A stretch of DNA of 64,000 nucleotides from Croceicoccus sp. Ery15 (GCF_020985305.1 NZ_CP087588.1:1-64000); one strand, 5' to 3'; numbered from the stretch's first letter, positions 1 to 8,732 are shown. Notes: generated from the letters alone by a model not told the origin. Translations and numbers: made by a program.

Positions 1-585
1 TTGAATACTGGCAGACGCTCACGCCGGAACAAAAGCGCGCATATCAGGAAATGAACCCTGAATACCGCCAAGGTGCGGACGGTCGCTTCTATCGCATTGA
101 TGTAGCGCCTCAGGGGCCGCAGCCGGGGGCAATCGAGGATGGTTATCGCTTTAAGGGCGGCAATCCGTCCGATCCGAACGCATGGGAGCCGGTGGGAGGT
201 GGTGTCGGCAACGGCACCGGCAACTTTCGCTAATCTCGATCACATCACAATGATGGCTGAAAGCGGCGGCAACCCCAATGCTGTCAGCCCAAAGGGTGCG
301 CGGGGACTGATGCAGGTCATGCCCGCAACGGCTCGCGATCCGGGCTTTGGTATCCGCCCGTCAAACGGAACGCAGGCCGACGATGTGCGGGTTGGCAAGG
401 AATACCGCGCTGCAATGCAAAGCCGTTATGGCGGCGATCTGGCCAAGATGTGGGGTGCATATAATGCAGGCCCCGGCGCGATTGATGCTTTGATCCGCCA
501 GCATGGCGACAACTGGCTGCAATACGCGCCATCGGAAACACGGAATTATGTGGCTCGCAACATGCGGGCAGCGGGAGCAAGCTAA
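1..585 (+). pseudogene. Phage lytic transglycosylase (SLT domain), 5' cut by window, frameshifted
   Basis: The reading frame is already open at base 3 and stops at 231-233. Recognisable protein continues at once in another frame through position 585. The second part has the soluble lytic transglycosylase signature: AESGGNPNAVSPKGARG with the likely catalytic Glu, then GLMQVMPATA and WGAYNAGPGA. Such enzymes cleave the peptidoglycan glycan strand and, in tailed phages, often help pass DNA through the wall at infection. The join lies near 225-235. Either one base has been gained or lost, or two genes are present and the second starts near the ATGATG at 250. It ends directly before the ATG at 586, in keeping with a late operon. 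Confidence 0.75.
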
Positions 586-3107
586 ATGGCACAACCGAAG
601 CCTTGGGAACGTTACGGCCAGCAGCAGCCTGAAATGCCCGCCAATCCTGCCTTTCAATATGAGGCACCGAAGGCTCAGGGCCGACTTGCAGCGCACGCAG
701 ACGCAGACGCAGGGTGATGCGATTGCAAACACGGTAGCTGACGGAACGGCAGCGACCACTGTGGCCCGCCAGAATGCCCCTGAAGGCTATATGTGGGTTG
801 ACCCAAACAACCCCGCCGCTGGGGTGCGCAAACTACCCGGCTATTCCCCGCTCCAGCAGGGCGTTTCGGGCGCTATTCGGAAAGATGCTATTCAGGCGTT
901 TTCAGACGCTGATGCACTAGAGCGTGCTGCGGACGAGATCGAAAGGCTTTACAGCGAAGGCCCCGGCTCGACGCAGGGCATCTGGGGGCCTGCAAGACTA
1001 CTTCCCGACCGATGCAAACAAGATATTCGATGATGCCGGACAACAGGCTCGCGGATATGTGAAGCGTGCGCTTGGCTTTACGGGCGGCGAAGGCAACACG
1101 GTTGCCGAGAGTTCGGCCCTGTATGACCCTTACCTTCCGAAAGCAGGCGACCGTGACGCACAGATCGAACGCAAGATTGCGGCGCTGCGCGGTTTGGCGG
1201 CGGATTCCCGCAAGAAGTCTGTCACGACCCTCGGCGGCGTTCCCGATGCTAACGGCAACATCGTTCCCGTTCCCGAAGGACAAGACCCGTCCGTCTGGGC
1301 GCAGAACTACATCGCAGGCAATACCGGCCCGTCTGCCGCCCCTGCCGGTTCGGATGTCCGCAACGAACCGATCGATCCCCAATATCAGGGCGGAATACAA
1401 CGAATTTCTCGGCCAGTGGGCGGGCAACCCGACCCCGAAGCCTATGTTGCCAAGCGCGTGGAACTGGACCGCAAATACGGCTACCAGCCCGACGAACAAT
1501 CCTACCGCGATTGGGCGGTGGGCGCTGCCGGTGCTATCCAGCAGGGCGGGGCAACGATCCCCTCGCAGATCCCTGGCGTGAACGTCGATATGTCGCGCGT
1601 GGACCAGCTTCGCAACAACATAGCGAACAATCCCGTCTCTGCCGCTGGTATTGGCGCGGTCGATGCCGCAACACTAGGAATCCCCTCGCTGTTGCAGGGC
1701 GAGCAGATCGGCATGATTGGGGAGGAAAACCCGCTTTCCATGCTAGCCGGTCAGGTTGCTGGCAGCATTGTCGGGACCCAAGGGTCTCGGCGCGCTTGGA
1801 CGGAGCGCGGCAGACCGTATCGCCCCCAGCCTGTTGGCAGGCAGCGGCAAGGCGCAGTTCGGACGCAACCTTGCGACCGATGCGACCTATTCGGGCATTT
1901 ATGGCAGCAATACGGGCGGCGATCCGCTGACCAGTGTTGCGCTGGGCACGATCGGTTCTGCTGGCGGTCAGGTGCTTGCCAAGGGTGCTAGCACGGCGCT
2001 GGGCGGCGTTCGCACGTCCCCTGCGGCTGAATACCTCCGTTCGCCGCAATATCCCCTGACCGTGGGCCAGCGGCCGGGGGCTGGCGAAGGGCGTGGAGGA
2101 TCGTCTTGCGGGTATGCCGCTGGTAGGCGACATGGTGAACGCCCGCCGCCTGGAAGGGATGCAGCAGTTCAATCGCGCCGCTATGGAGGATGCGGGCGCG
2201 CCGATTGGCTTTGCTCCGCAACAGGTCGGCAAGGAAGGCGTGAGCGAATTGCAAGGCGCTATCTCCGGTGCCTATGACAATGCCACGGCTGGGGTGAATG
2301 TCCCTCTCGACGAAACATTCGATCCCAACATCATCAGGAACGCGGGTAGCAGATTGCCACCCTGATGCGTCCCCTTCGCTTGAGGCAATCTCGCGCAACT
2401 ATCTCGACCCCATCGGGCAATCGGGCGCGCTTACCGGCGATATGTATCAGAACGCCGTGCGGGCGCTAAAGATGAAGCGCGACAAGCCTCCGGTGGCGGC
2501 GCAGGGCTTCGAGCAGGAATGGCGCGGCGCGATGTCGGACGGCATGGATGCGCTTACCGGACAGATGCAGCGCGGCGGCGGTCAGCAGGTTGTTCAGGGC
2601 CTCGACAATGCCAACGAGGCTTACCGGAACATGAAGGTGCTTGGAAGATGCCGCCAACCGCGCTGGCGGGCGGATCATCCGACCGGCGAAAACTACCTAT
2701 TCAGCGCCTCACAGCTTCAGCGCGCCGGGCAGAAGGCGCAGACCAAATACCCCGGCGCAAAGCCGTTCGAACAATTGGCGGATAACGGGCAGTCGATCCT
2801 CCCATCTGTGGTGCCTGACAGTGGCACGGCGGGGCGCATGGCCTTGTTGCTGGCGGCGGTCTTACGACTGCCGGGGCTGGCGCTGGTGCCGTGGGTGGCG
2901 GCACGGAAGGCGCTCAGACTGGGGGCATTTCCGGTGCAGCGCTGGCGGCGCTACTTGCTGCTGGTGGCACGAAGGCCGGTCAGAGGGCTATCGGAACGGC
3001 CCTGTTCGGCAGGCCGGAAGCATCGAAGAAGGCTGCGCGACTTATCAGCAAAAATCGCGGGCCTGTTCGGCAGCGCGACTATCCCCCTGATGCTGGGATC
3101 TCAGTAA
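586..3107 (+). pseudogene. Phage ejection/internal virion-like protein, split by many frameshifts
   Basis: A long protein of about 835 residues can be followed only by switching frame. Visible shifts lie near 680, 988, 1390, 1433, 1780, 2083, 2340, 2645, 2680, 2860 and 3060. Several fall in runs of G or C, and near 1390 and 1433 a gained base is cancelled by a lost one. The pieces join into plausible sequence: Ala/Gly/Gln-rich, with an amphipathic region and a hydrophobic Gly/Ala-rich C-terminus ending in LFGSATIPLMLGSQ. Size, composition and position after a transglycosylase suggest a DNA-ejection or internal virion protein, but no family signature was recognised. Either a pseudogene or a run of sequencing errors would explain it. 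Confidence 0.6.
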
Positions 3108-3237
3108 GCAGGTAAACATTGTAAGCGCCATACAGGAGGAAAGCGCCGAACGAGGTGAAGAACACCCTTCGCGCCCATTTCTCCAAGCGCTCTATCCGGT
3201 CATCCAAGACGTAAACGCCTTCCCGATTAATCCGCAT
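3079..3237 (-). CDS. Small membrane protein, antisense to phage late genes
   Basis: This 52-residue frame on the minus strand has a charged, helical N-terminus (DDRIERLEKWARRVF) followed by one hydrophobic segment (FFTSFGAFLLYGAYNVYLL). Its ATG overlaps the stop of the upstream minus-strand frame (ATGCGGATTAA), an arrangement that suggests translational coupling. It overlaps the 3' end of the plus-strand ejection gene by 29 bases. No family is recognised. The helix-plus-membrane-segment layout is typical of small phage membrane proteins. Support is composition and coupling only. Confidence 0.45.
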   Translation of the reverse strand: MRINREGVYVLDDRIERLEKWARRVFFTSFGAFLLYGAYNVYLLTEIPASGG

Positions 3238-3352
3238 GGGGATGGCCGTTTTCGACCCTCTTCCGCTTGAAAGCCTGCCATCGCTCCAAGGCGATAATCC
3301 AGACGCCCAAGACGAGCGCCTTAACGAACATAACCCAGCCGATGCCTAGCAT
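3227..3352 (-). CDS. Small membrane protein, first of an antisense pair
   Basis: This 41-residue frame starts at an ATG at 3352 and reads MLGIGWVMFVKALVLGVWII, then a basic tail (ERWQAFKRKR). It predicts one membrane helix with the basic end inside. The stop overlaps the start of the next minus-strand frame. No clear ribosome-binding site is seen. It lies in a 298-base gap between two plus-strand phage genes and no other gene explains that gap. Function unknown. Confidence 0.4.
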   Translation of the reverse strand: MLGIGWVMFVKALVLGVWIIALERWQAFKRKRVENGHPHAD

Positions 3353-3405
3353 CCGGCAAGCCTAACACCGAATCCCAAAACCGCAAACATTTCACGGAGG
3401 GCCGC

Positions 3406-3744
3406 ATGTCCTTTTCCGCTTACTCCCTCACGCCATCGGCAAACCTGACCATCGCGGGGCAGTCGGTGGCGGAAGGCACGACTTCACCCGGCACGGTCAA
3501 TCTGGCCATTCGCCAACTGATGGCAGACGGGCGGGAATTGTATAACCTGTTCGATGCCATCGACCTGACTTCCTACGCGACCAAAGACGCGGCGGTGTTT
3601 TCCGGCACTCAGCCCATTTATACGGGGCGGGGCGCATACCTTCATAACAACAACGCTTCGAGCGTATCCGGTCGCATTTTCGTGCAGGCTTCGGGAACCG
3701 CTGCGCCCACCATGGCGAACGGTGACTGGCTGCTGGAATACTGA
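3406..3744 (+). CDS. Small phage virion protein, tail-fibre associated type
   Basis: This intact 112-residue protein follows a good ribosome-binding site (CACGGAGG about 8 bases before the ATG). It begins MSFSAYSLTPSANLTIAGQ and contains AIRQLMADGRELYN, a pattern I associate with small phage proteins encoded just before tail fibres in alphaproteobacterial prophages. The C-terminal half is rich in Gly, Ala and Ser with no membrane segment. It stops at 3744, and the next gene starts one base later. The exact role is not known; structural or adaptor function is inferred from context. Confidence 0.6.
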   Translation: MSFSAYSLTPSANLTIAGQSVAEGTTSPGTVNLAIRQLMADGRELYNLFDAIDLTSYATKDAAVFSGTQPIYTGRGAYLHNNNASSVSGRIFVQASGTAAPTMANGDWLLEY

Positions 3745-3745
3745 C

Positions 3746-4199
3746 GTGCCTATTAAGGTTCGCGATGCGGGGGCGCTACGGACAGCTAATGGCCTGAAGG
3801 TTATGCAGGCGGCACATTGCGCCGCATCCGCACGGCCAAGATCATGGATGGCGGGGTGCTTCGGACAGTAGCAGTGTTCGCAGACCCTCTTGCAGTTAAT
3901 GCCCTGCCGGTCAGCGGCGATCAGGACAGCAGCACGGTCTTTACGGATTCCACGACTGCGGTGCCGACCGGTGGGTTCAGCCCTTACACTTATTCCTGGA
4001 CCCTGCTGGCTAACGCGGGGGAACGCCATCGACGGCGACTTCTCCGACTAGTGCGACAACAAGCTTCAGAAAGACTGGCATGTTTCTGGGGCAGTATTAC
4101 GCGGACACGTGGCGCGTCACGGTAACGGACGCAATTGGCCAAACCGCACAGCGCAGCATCACGGTTTCATTCTCTCGCGGGCGGGACGACGATTTATGA
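3746..4199 (+). pseudogene. Phage tail protein, frameshifted twice
   Basis: A GTG at 3746 opens a frame (PIKVRDAGALRTANGLKVM) that soon stops. The same protein continues in a second frame (GGTLRRIRTAKIMDGG) after a shift near 3810. After a shift at the GGGG run near 4018 a third frame continues to the stop at 4197-4199 (GGTPSTATSPTSATTSFRK, then a strand-rich TWRVTVTDAIGQTAQRSITV). Rejoined, it would be about 150 residues with a PKD/Ig-like beta-sandwich feel. The stop overlaps the ATG of the tail-fibre gene. The missing base in the G run suggests a homopolymer error or slippage. Confidence 0.55.
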
Positions 4200-5932
4200 A
4201 TAAATTCTACGACACGCTGATTAATTCTCGCGGCGACATTCTGTCCGGTTATCGCGTGCAGGTTCTGGATGGCGGCGGGGCGGTGGTCGATATTTACAGC
4301 GACCGCTCAGGCACTCGTTTTGTCGATGGCGCTGGCAATGTCGTGAACTATGCCATTGCTGACGATGAAACCGGCATGTGCGAGTTTTACTGGACCGCTG
4401 CGACCAGCCAATCGCTCCAAGTGCTCGACCCTGCGGGCAATCTGGCACGCACACCGATCAGCAATTTTGGAGATAACTTTGTTCTCGACAACTTGTCGGG
4501 GACTCTTCCGCCTGCGTCTGTGGATGGCCTGAATGACGCTTTGGATGCGAAAGCCGACCAAACGGAAGTTGATAGCCTTACTACTGAAGTTGCCAATAAG
4601 GCAGATGCTGCCGATCTGGCTGCGCTGGAAATAGAGGTCGCTGGTAAAGCCGATGCTGCCGATGTGGCAAACAAAGCCGATCTCGTTCTTGGTGAGGTTT
4701 CAGGCATCGGTGGCAATGCTCCCAACGTCACACAGTTCCCTGACCACAATTTTCTGAATAGCGGCGCATCTGCCTCTGCCGTCATGGCGGGTACGGTGGA
4801 TCAGCCCAATGTCGTTGGCGGCAAGGGCTATATCACCACGTTTACCGGCGACGGAACGACCGATGATTTCGTTGTCACACCGGGTTTCACCGTGGCCGAT
4901 GTGGCTTACCGGAATATTCTCGTTTATCTGGTGACGCGGGCAACCGGTGCGGAAGTTCTGCAAAGCGAGCCAACGCATTATTCGGTGTCTGGTAAGGGCA
5001 CTGGCTCAATCACCATTGCGATGAATACTCCGCCTGCCGCGACGGAAGATTTGCGCGTTCGCGTCTATCGTAAGGAAAACAGCGCCTATTCGCCTTTGCT
5101 GAATTTTTCGGGCTTCGGTTACGACAACTTCAATGATGGCTCCGGCTCGATGGTGATCCAGTTCGGCGCGCACCACATCAATATCGGCAACACAGGCGGG
5201 CACAATACGTTCGGCGGTGGCGCGGGCAATACCATGAGGGGCGGGACCAGCTACGCCTTCGCAACGGGCCTCAGCCATGATTTGAACAATGCGCTTGGCG
5301 GGTTTGCATCGGGCTATCGCGGCAGGCTGAACGGTTCGGGCGCGGCACACTTTGGCAACGGCGGTACGGTGGGTTCGTTCTCTGCCCACTTTGGCGAATT
5401 GGGCGATGCGAGCGCCGTCTATTCAGTGCATTACGGCAGACGCGGTACAACAGGTATCGGCGGTGATGTGGCGCAGGGTGTTGGCGCTGTAAATGATCCA
5501 TCGGCGGGCCGCATGGGGCTGCATAAATATGGCCTACGCCGTGTCCTGACCAGTGCGACGACGACCACGCTTATTCCGGTATCGGGTTACAGCCACTTCC
5601 AGATGCCGGAAAACAGCAAGGCCTATGTGAAGGCAGAGGTTCTGCTGTCCGAAGTCGGGACCGATAATTTCCGCAAGATCAACCTGATTGCCTGCGTTCG
5701 CCGCACGACAGGTTCCACGATGAGTTTCGTGGCCAATTCGACTTATGCCGATCAGGCGACGGTTGAAGAGGAAAACGGAGTTACGGCAGCGGGCGCGGAA
5801 TGGCAGGCGCAGATTTATACCTCCGCCAGCGGTGGCTTCACGTTCTCCGCGCGCGGCAAGGCATCGCTTACCATTCAGGCGCTGGCCAAGGTTGAGGTCC
5901 TGTTGATCGCAGACGACGCGGCGGCGGTGTGA
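4196..5932 (+). CDS. Phage tail fibre with coiled coil and YadA-head-like repeats
   Basis: This 578-residue protein starts at the ATG that overlaps the preceding stop. Residues 1-115 form a compact N-terminal domain likely to bind the virion. Residues about 120-165 repeat a KADAADL pattern, which predicts a coiled-coil stalk (TEVDSLTTEVANKADAADLA). Around residues 335-425 come short repeats with GN, FATG, HFG and HYG motifs, resembling the left-handed beta-roll of trimeric YadA-type heads. The C-terminal 130 residues look like a beta-sandwich. The trimeric fibre role is inferred from this layout. It is intact, unlike its neighbours to the left. Confidence 0.7.
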   Translation: MNKFYDTLINSRGDILSGYRVQVLDGGGAVVDIYSDRSGTRFVDGAGNVVNYAIADDETGMCEFYWTAATSQSLQVLDPAGNLARTPISNFGDNFVLDNLSGTLPPASVDGLNDALDAKADQTEVDSLTTEVANKADAADLAALEIEVAGKADAADVANKADLVLGEVSGIGGNAPNVTQFPDHNFLNSGASASAVMAGTVDQPNVVGGKGYITTFTGDGTTDDFVVTPGFTVADVAYRNILVYLVTRATGAEVLQSEPTHYSVSGKGTGSITIAMNTPPAATEDLRVRVYRKENSAYSPLLNFSGFGYDNFNDGSGSMVIQFGAHHINIGNTGGHNTFGGGAGNTMRGGTSYAFATGLSHDLNNALGGFASGYRGRLNGSGAAHFGNGGTVGSFSAHFGELGDASAVYSVHYGRRGTTGIGGDVAQGVGAVNDPSAGRMGLHKYGLRRVLTSATTTTLIPVSGYSHFQMPENSKAYVKAEVLLSEVGTDNFRKINLIACVRRTTGSTMSFVANSTYADQATVEEENGVTAAGAEWQAQIYTSASGGFTFSARGKASLTIQALAKVEVLLIADDAAAV

Positions 5933-6297
5933 TGATGGAAAAGAGCCTAGGCGATCAGGCGCAAATCCGCGCCATAGCAGAGCAAATAGGGGAGAGCGTG
6001 GCGAAGGTCGCCATCGCACGGTTTGCATCGGAACATCCGGAAGTGAGACGAGGGACTGTGGTATCGGAAATACCCGCACCCCTGAAATGGGGAGCCGCGA
6101 TCATCGCGGGGTTGTTTACGGCGGGCACTGCCACGCTGGCGTTTTGGCTCTTTTCATCGGTTTCGCAAATGACTGTCACGCTTGCCCGCATGGATGAGCG
6201 CATGGCCAGTTACACGGATGCGCAATCGGCGCGCATGAAGGACATGGAGCGGCGCGTTGACGCTCTGGAAAGCTATCACCGCAACGGCGGCAGATGA
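5932..6297 (+). CDS. Phage small membrane protein, possible holin-like
   Basis: This 121-residue protein overlaps the tail-fibre stop (TGATGATG). It has a soluble helical N-terminus, one clear membrane segment at about residues 50-75 (WGAAIIAGLFTAGTATLAFW) and a C-terminal coiled coil (MDERMASYTDAQSARMKDME). One membrane span followed by a coiled coil is common in small phage proteins placed between tail genes and lysis genes. A holin or lysis accessory role is possible but not shown by any signature. Confidence 0.5.
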   Translation: MMEKSLGDQAQIRAIAEQIGESVAKVAIARFASEHPEVRRGTVVSEIPAPLKWGAAIIAGLFTAGTATLAFWLFSSVSQMTVTLARMDERMASYTDAQSARMKDMERRVDALESYHRNGGR

Positions 6298-6425
6298 CGA
6301 ACGCAGAGCGTTTGGACGGGCTGCGCATGGCCCTGATAGACGCTGCCCTGTCTGGCGATACTGAACGGCGGGACAGGGTGGCGGCACAACTGGAACGGGC
6401 CGAGGCTGCTATAAAGCGGCGGTAA
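6294..6425 (+). CDS. Small phage protein, helical
   Basis: This 43-residue frame starts with an ATG overlapping the previous stop (ATGA) and is highly charged and helical (MTNAERLDGLRMALIDAALS, ending AAIKRR). No family is recognised. The tight overlap with its neighbour and the codon use typical of the phage genes argue that it is real. Confidence 0.5.
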   Translation: MTNAERLDGLRMALIDAALSGDTERRDRVAAQLERAEAAIKRR

Positions 6426-6489
6426 TCTTTGCACGTTTCTGTAACCTGCAAACGAAATCCCGAAATTTTGACACATCAAAGGAGGCCCT

Positions 6490-6759
6490 ATGGACCTGCT
6501 GACGAAGGTGCGCGCCTGCGTAAAGGACGCGTGGAAATATTGGAGTGTGAAATTCGCGGCGCTTCCGGCTGCAATCATCGCGTTCTTTGCTGCCAGTCCA
6601 GACCAGATGATCGCGGTGGCGGGGATGATCGCAGGCATCATGCCGGACGGGCCGCTGAAATGGCTTGTGGTGGCGCTGGTGGGCGTTGCCTCTTGGGCAT
6701 TGCCTACGCTGCTGCGGATGCTGCCACAGCCCAAATTGGAGCAAGCCGATGGCGAGTGA
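6490..6759 (+). CDS. Phage holin-like protein with two membrane segments
   Basis: This 89-residue protein is preceded by a good ribosome-binding site (AAAGGAGG). The N-terminus is basic and helical (KVRACVKDAWKYWSVKFAAL). Two hydrophobic stretches follow: one around residues 24-51 (AAIIAFFAASPDQMIAVAGM) and one around 56-76 (LKWLVVALVGVASWALPTLL). Size, two spans and position upstream of the endolysin fit a holin. No specific holin family is claimed. Confidence 0.55.
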   Translation: MDLLTKVRACVKDAWKYWSVKFAALPAAIIAFFAASPDQMIAVAGMIAGIMPDGPLKWLVVALVGVASWALPTLLRMLPQPKLEQADGE

Positions 6760-6839
6760 GTCTAATCAAAGCGTCCCAAACTATCGCGATTTCGTTTCTT
6801 ACGATCTTGTCCGTAGGGGTGGGATACGGCCAATTCTAA
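6756..6839 (+). CDS. Very short hydrophobic frame next to the HNH gene
   Basis: A GTG at 6756 overlaps the holin-like gene's stop and opens 27 codons (SLIKASQTIAISFLTILSVG), almost all hydrophobic. It could be a small membrane peptide or the truncated start of a lysis gene cut by insertion of the neighbouring HNH gene. A competing frame from the ATG at 6749 encodes 37 unremarkable residues. It stays open to 6862. Weak support. Confidence 0.25.
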   Translation: MSLIKASQTIAISFLTILSVGVGYGQF

Positions 6840-7448
6840 GGGCCAGCCTGCGGAAAGCCTAACGCGCATGGTGCGTACGGGTATTCCATTCTCTTCGGCG
6901 ACATCCATCGCCATGCGCCCGTCGGGCATCCTACGTACGAAGTTGCGGTTGCGAGATTGTGTTTTCGCATCTGCCCATCTGCAGTTGCTCGGATCGTAGT
7001 TTCCGTCGTTGTCGATGCGATCAATGGTTAGATCGTCCCTATAGCCATTATCTAGTGCCCAGCGTTCAAATGTCGCGAAGTCTGACCATTCGGGACAGAT
7101 GATAATGCCGCGCCCGCCGTAACGGGCATAACCCGCATTTGAAGAGGTTAGGCAGCGGCTGCGCATCATGACCCAGATGTTGTAGAGGCGCGGCCTTTTC
7201 TGTCTTGCGCAGTCGCGAGTTCGACCATGAGTGCGACCAACCATCGCGATTTTTTCATCGCGATAACAACCGCAACTCACTGACTTAGATTTTCGCAAGT
7301 CTGCTCCCAAGACTGTTCGTTCGGTGCCGCAATCGCACCTTGCCGACCAGAGGGCGGCACCACGCGAGTTGTTTCCAGCTTGGCAGATGATTGTCCAGCG
7401 ACCGTATTTCTTGCCGGTCATGTCGATCAGGCGAGGGTTTTTGCTCAT
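6762..7448 (-). CDS. HNH-type homing endonuclease, antisense in the lysis region
   Basis: This 228-residue protein begins MSKNPRLIDMTGKKYGRW. The N-terminal part is the GxxxGRxT-type zinc-ribbon found in phage HNH proteins, with CDCG and SCGC cysteine pairs. The middle carries RLYNIWVMMRSRC, YGGRGIIICPEW and LTIDRIDNDGNYDPSNCRW, the usual HNH core of this group. The C-terminus (IPVRTMRVRLSAGWPLELAV) resembles the small DNA-recognition helix repeat of these enzymes. It lies on the opposite strand to every neighbour, as free-standing homing endonucleases often do. A TTG at 7469 is an alternative start. Nicking or cutting of related phage DNA is inferred from the family. Confidence 0.85.
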   Translation of the reverse strand: MSKNPRLIDMTGKKYGRWTIICQAGNNSRGAALWSARCDCGTERTVLGADLRKSKSVSCGCYRDEKIAMVGRTHGRTRDCARQKRPRLYNIWVMMRSRCLTSSNAGYARYGGRGIIICPEWSDFATFERWALDNGYRDDLTIDRIDNDGNYDPSNCRWADAKTQSRNRNFVRRMPDGRMAMDVAEENGIPVRTMRVRLSAGWPLELAVSHPYGQDRKKRNRDSLGRFD

Positions 7449-7489
7449 GTGAATTTCATACCACGACAAGAACAGAAAGTGAATCTGTA

Positions 7490-8113
7490 ATGGCGGAAAA
7501 AAGCAACTCCAACGGGGGTAAGGTGGCTGCGGGAGGTGCGATTGGCATCATCCTGTCTGCCCTTCTGGCTGTCGAGGGCGGCTATGTAAACAATCCGCTC
7601 GATCCGGGCGGGGCTACCAATCACGGCATCACCGAAGCCGTTGCGCGCAAGTGCGGCTATCGCGGTGATATGAAGGTGCTGCCGGTCCAGTTCGCGGCTG
7701 ATTGCTATGTGCGCGAATACATCGACAAGCCGGGTTTTCGCGCCATCGTGGAACTTGATCCATACCTTGGCGAGGAAATGGTGGATTCAGGCGCGAATGC
7801 TGGTCCGGCTCGCACCTCCCGCTGGTTTCAGGAAAGCCTCAATCACTACAACCGCAACGGCAAGATTTACCGAGACATTGCCGAGGACGGCAAGATCGGC
7901 GCTGGCACGATGGCGGCATTCTACGCCCTGCGGGAATCGCGCGGCAAACAAAAGGCTTGCGAGCTGCTGATCAAGGCGACCGATGCAAAGCAGGCGCAGC
8001 ACTACATGCGGCTGTCTGCGGCGCGGCCCCAACAATTTGAAGAGTTCACGACCGGTTGGATGGATCACCGCGTCGGCAACGTCCCTGTCAGCAAATGTGG
8101 GAACCTGAAATGA
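7490..8113 (+). CDS. Phage endolysin, glycoside hydrolase family 108 muramidase
   Basis: This 207-residue protein carries the GH108 signature EGGYVNNPLDPGGATNHGIT at residues 29-48; the first Glu is the expected catalytic acid. The rest fits the family's C-terminal peptidoglycan-binding part (YDIA/KIGAGTMAAF pattern and an ARPQQFEEFTTGW-like helix near the end). It cleaves the glycan backbone of peptidoglycan during host lysis. Residues 10-28 are Gly/Ala-rich and hydrophobic (KVAAGGAIGIILSALLAV), so a signal-arrest-release type of export is possible. The stop overlaps the start of the next gene, placing it in the lysis operon. Confidence 0.88.
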   Translation: MAEKSNSNGGKVAAGGAIGIILSALLAVEGGYVNNPLDPGGATNHGITEAVARKCGYRGDMKVLPVQFAADCYVREYIDKPGFRAIVELDPYLGEEMVDSGANAGPARTSRWFQESLNHYNRNGKIYRDIAEDGKIGAGTMAAFYALRESRGKQKACELLIKATDAKQAQHYMRLSAARPQQFEEFTTGWMDHRVGNVPVSKCGNLK

Positions 8114-8349
8114 CCCTATCCGACAAGATAGCGGCCATCACGGCGCTGATCGGCGGCGTCTGCATGGCCTTCGGATGGCTTTCCACCACGGAAGCCGCAA
8201 CGCTTTCCCATGCCATCGGTGAGATTGCTGTCGCCCTTGCCGCGCTCTGGAAGCTGTTTCAGCAGAAAGTGGCAAAGGATGAAATAGCGGGCGAACTGGA
8301 AAGCACGCAGGCATCGCTTTCGGCCATGATCGAAAGGAGGCCGCTGTGA
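8110..8349 (+). CDS. Phage holin-like membrane protein
   Basis: This 79-residue protein overlaps the endolysin stop by ATGA. It has two membrane segments (IAAITALIGGVCMAFGWL and AIGEIAVALAALWKLF) and a charged C-terminal tail. Its position between the endolysin and the spanin genes is the usual place for a holin or antiholin. With the similar protein at 6490-6759 the block has two holin-like candidates, so one may be an antiholin. That reading rests on position and shape only. Confidence 0.6.
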   Translation: MTLSDKIAAITALIGGVCMAFGWLSTTEAATLSHAIGEIAVALAALWKLFQQKVAKDEIAGELESTQASLSAMIERRPL

Positions 8350-8732
8350 CCTTCCTGACGGGAAACCTTTGGCGGGCAGGCGCTATCGCCCTTGCCGCCT
8401 TCGCAGTCCTGTTTTTCGTGCAGCTACGGTTTGCCAACGGGACAATCGACGATCTGCGCGACGATCTGAAAAGCGAACAGCAAGCCCATGCCATCACAGC
8501 GCAATCGGTGGAAACCCTGCGCGGTGAATTGGCCGCCATCATGGAGCGGGCAAGGCTGAAAGAAGCCGAATTGCAGAGCGCCCGCAAAAAGGCCGAACGC
8601 CAGCGACAGGTATTCGCACAGATGCGGGAGGAATCAGACCGGCGCATCGAACGGCTCTTGCAGGCTGCAAACGATCTGGAAAGCGGCTGCGCTACCCCTG
8701 AGGCGTTAATTCGTGACGCGGAGGGCCTATGA
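8346..8732 (+). CDS. Inner-membrane spanin, Rz-like
   Basis: This 128-residue protein starts at a GTG overlapping the preceding stop. It has an N-terminal membrane anchor (LWRAGAIALAAFAVLFFVQL) followed by about 75 residues of periplasmic coiled coil with many Arg, Glu and Gln. The C-terminal end overlaps the next, lipoprotein, gene. This is the classic layout of the i-spanin of an Rz/Rz1 pair, which bridges inner and outer membranes in the last step of lysis. Confidence 0.75.
   Translation: MTFLTGNLWRAGAIALAAFAVLFFVQLRFANGTIDDLRDDLKSEQQAHAITAQSVETLRGELAAIMERARLKEAELQSARKKAERQRQVFAQMREESDRRIERLLQAANDLESGCATPEALIRDAEGL

Noticed and set aside
690..712. Short CAGACG tandem repeat
   Set aside because: Only about three copies inside the coding sequence of the ejection gene; not a structured repeat.
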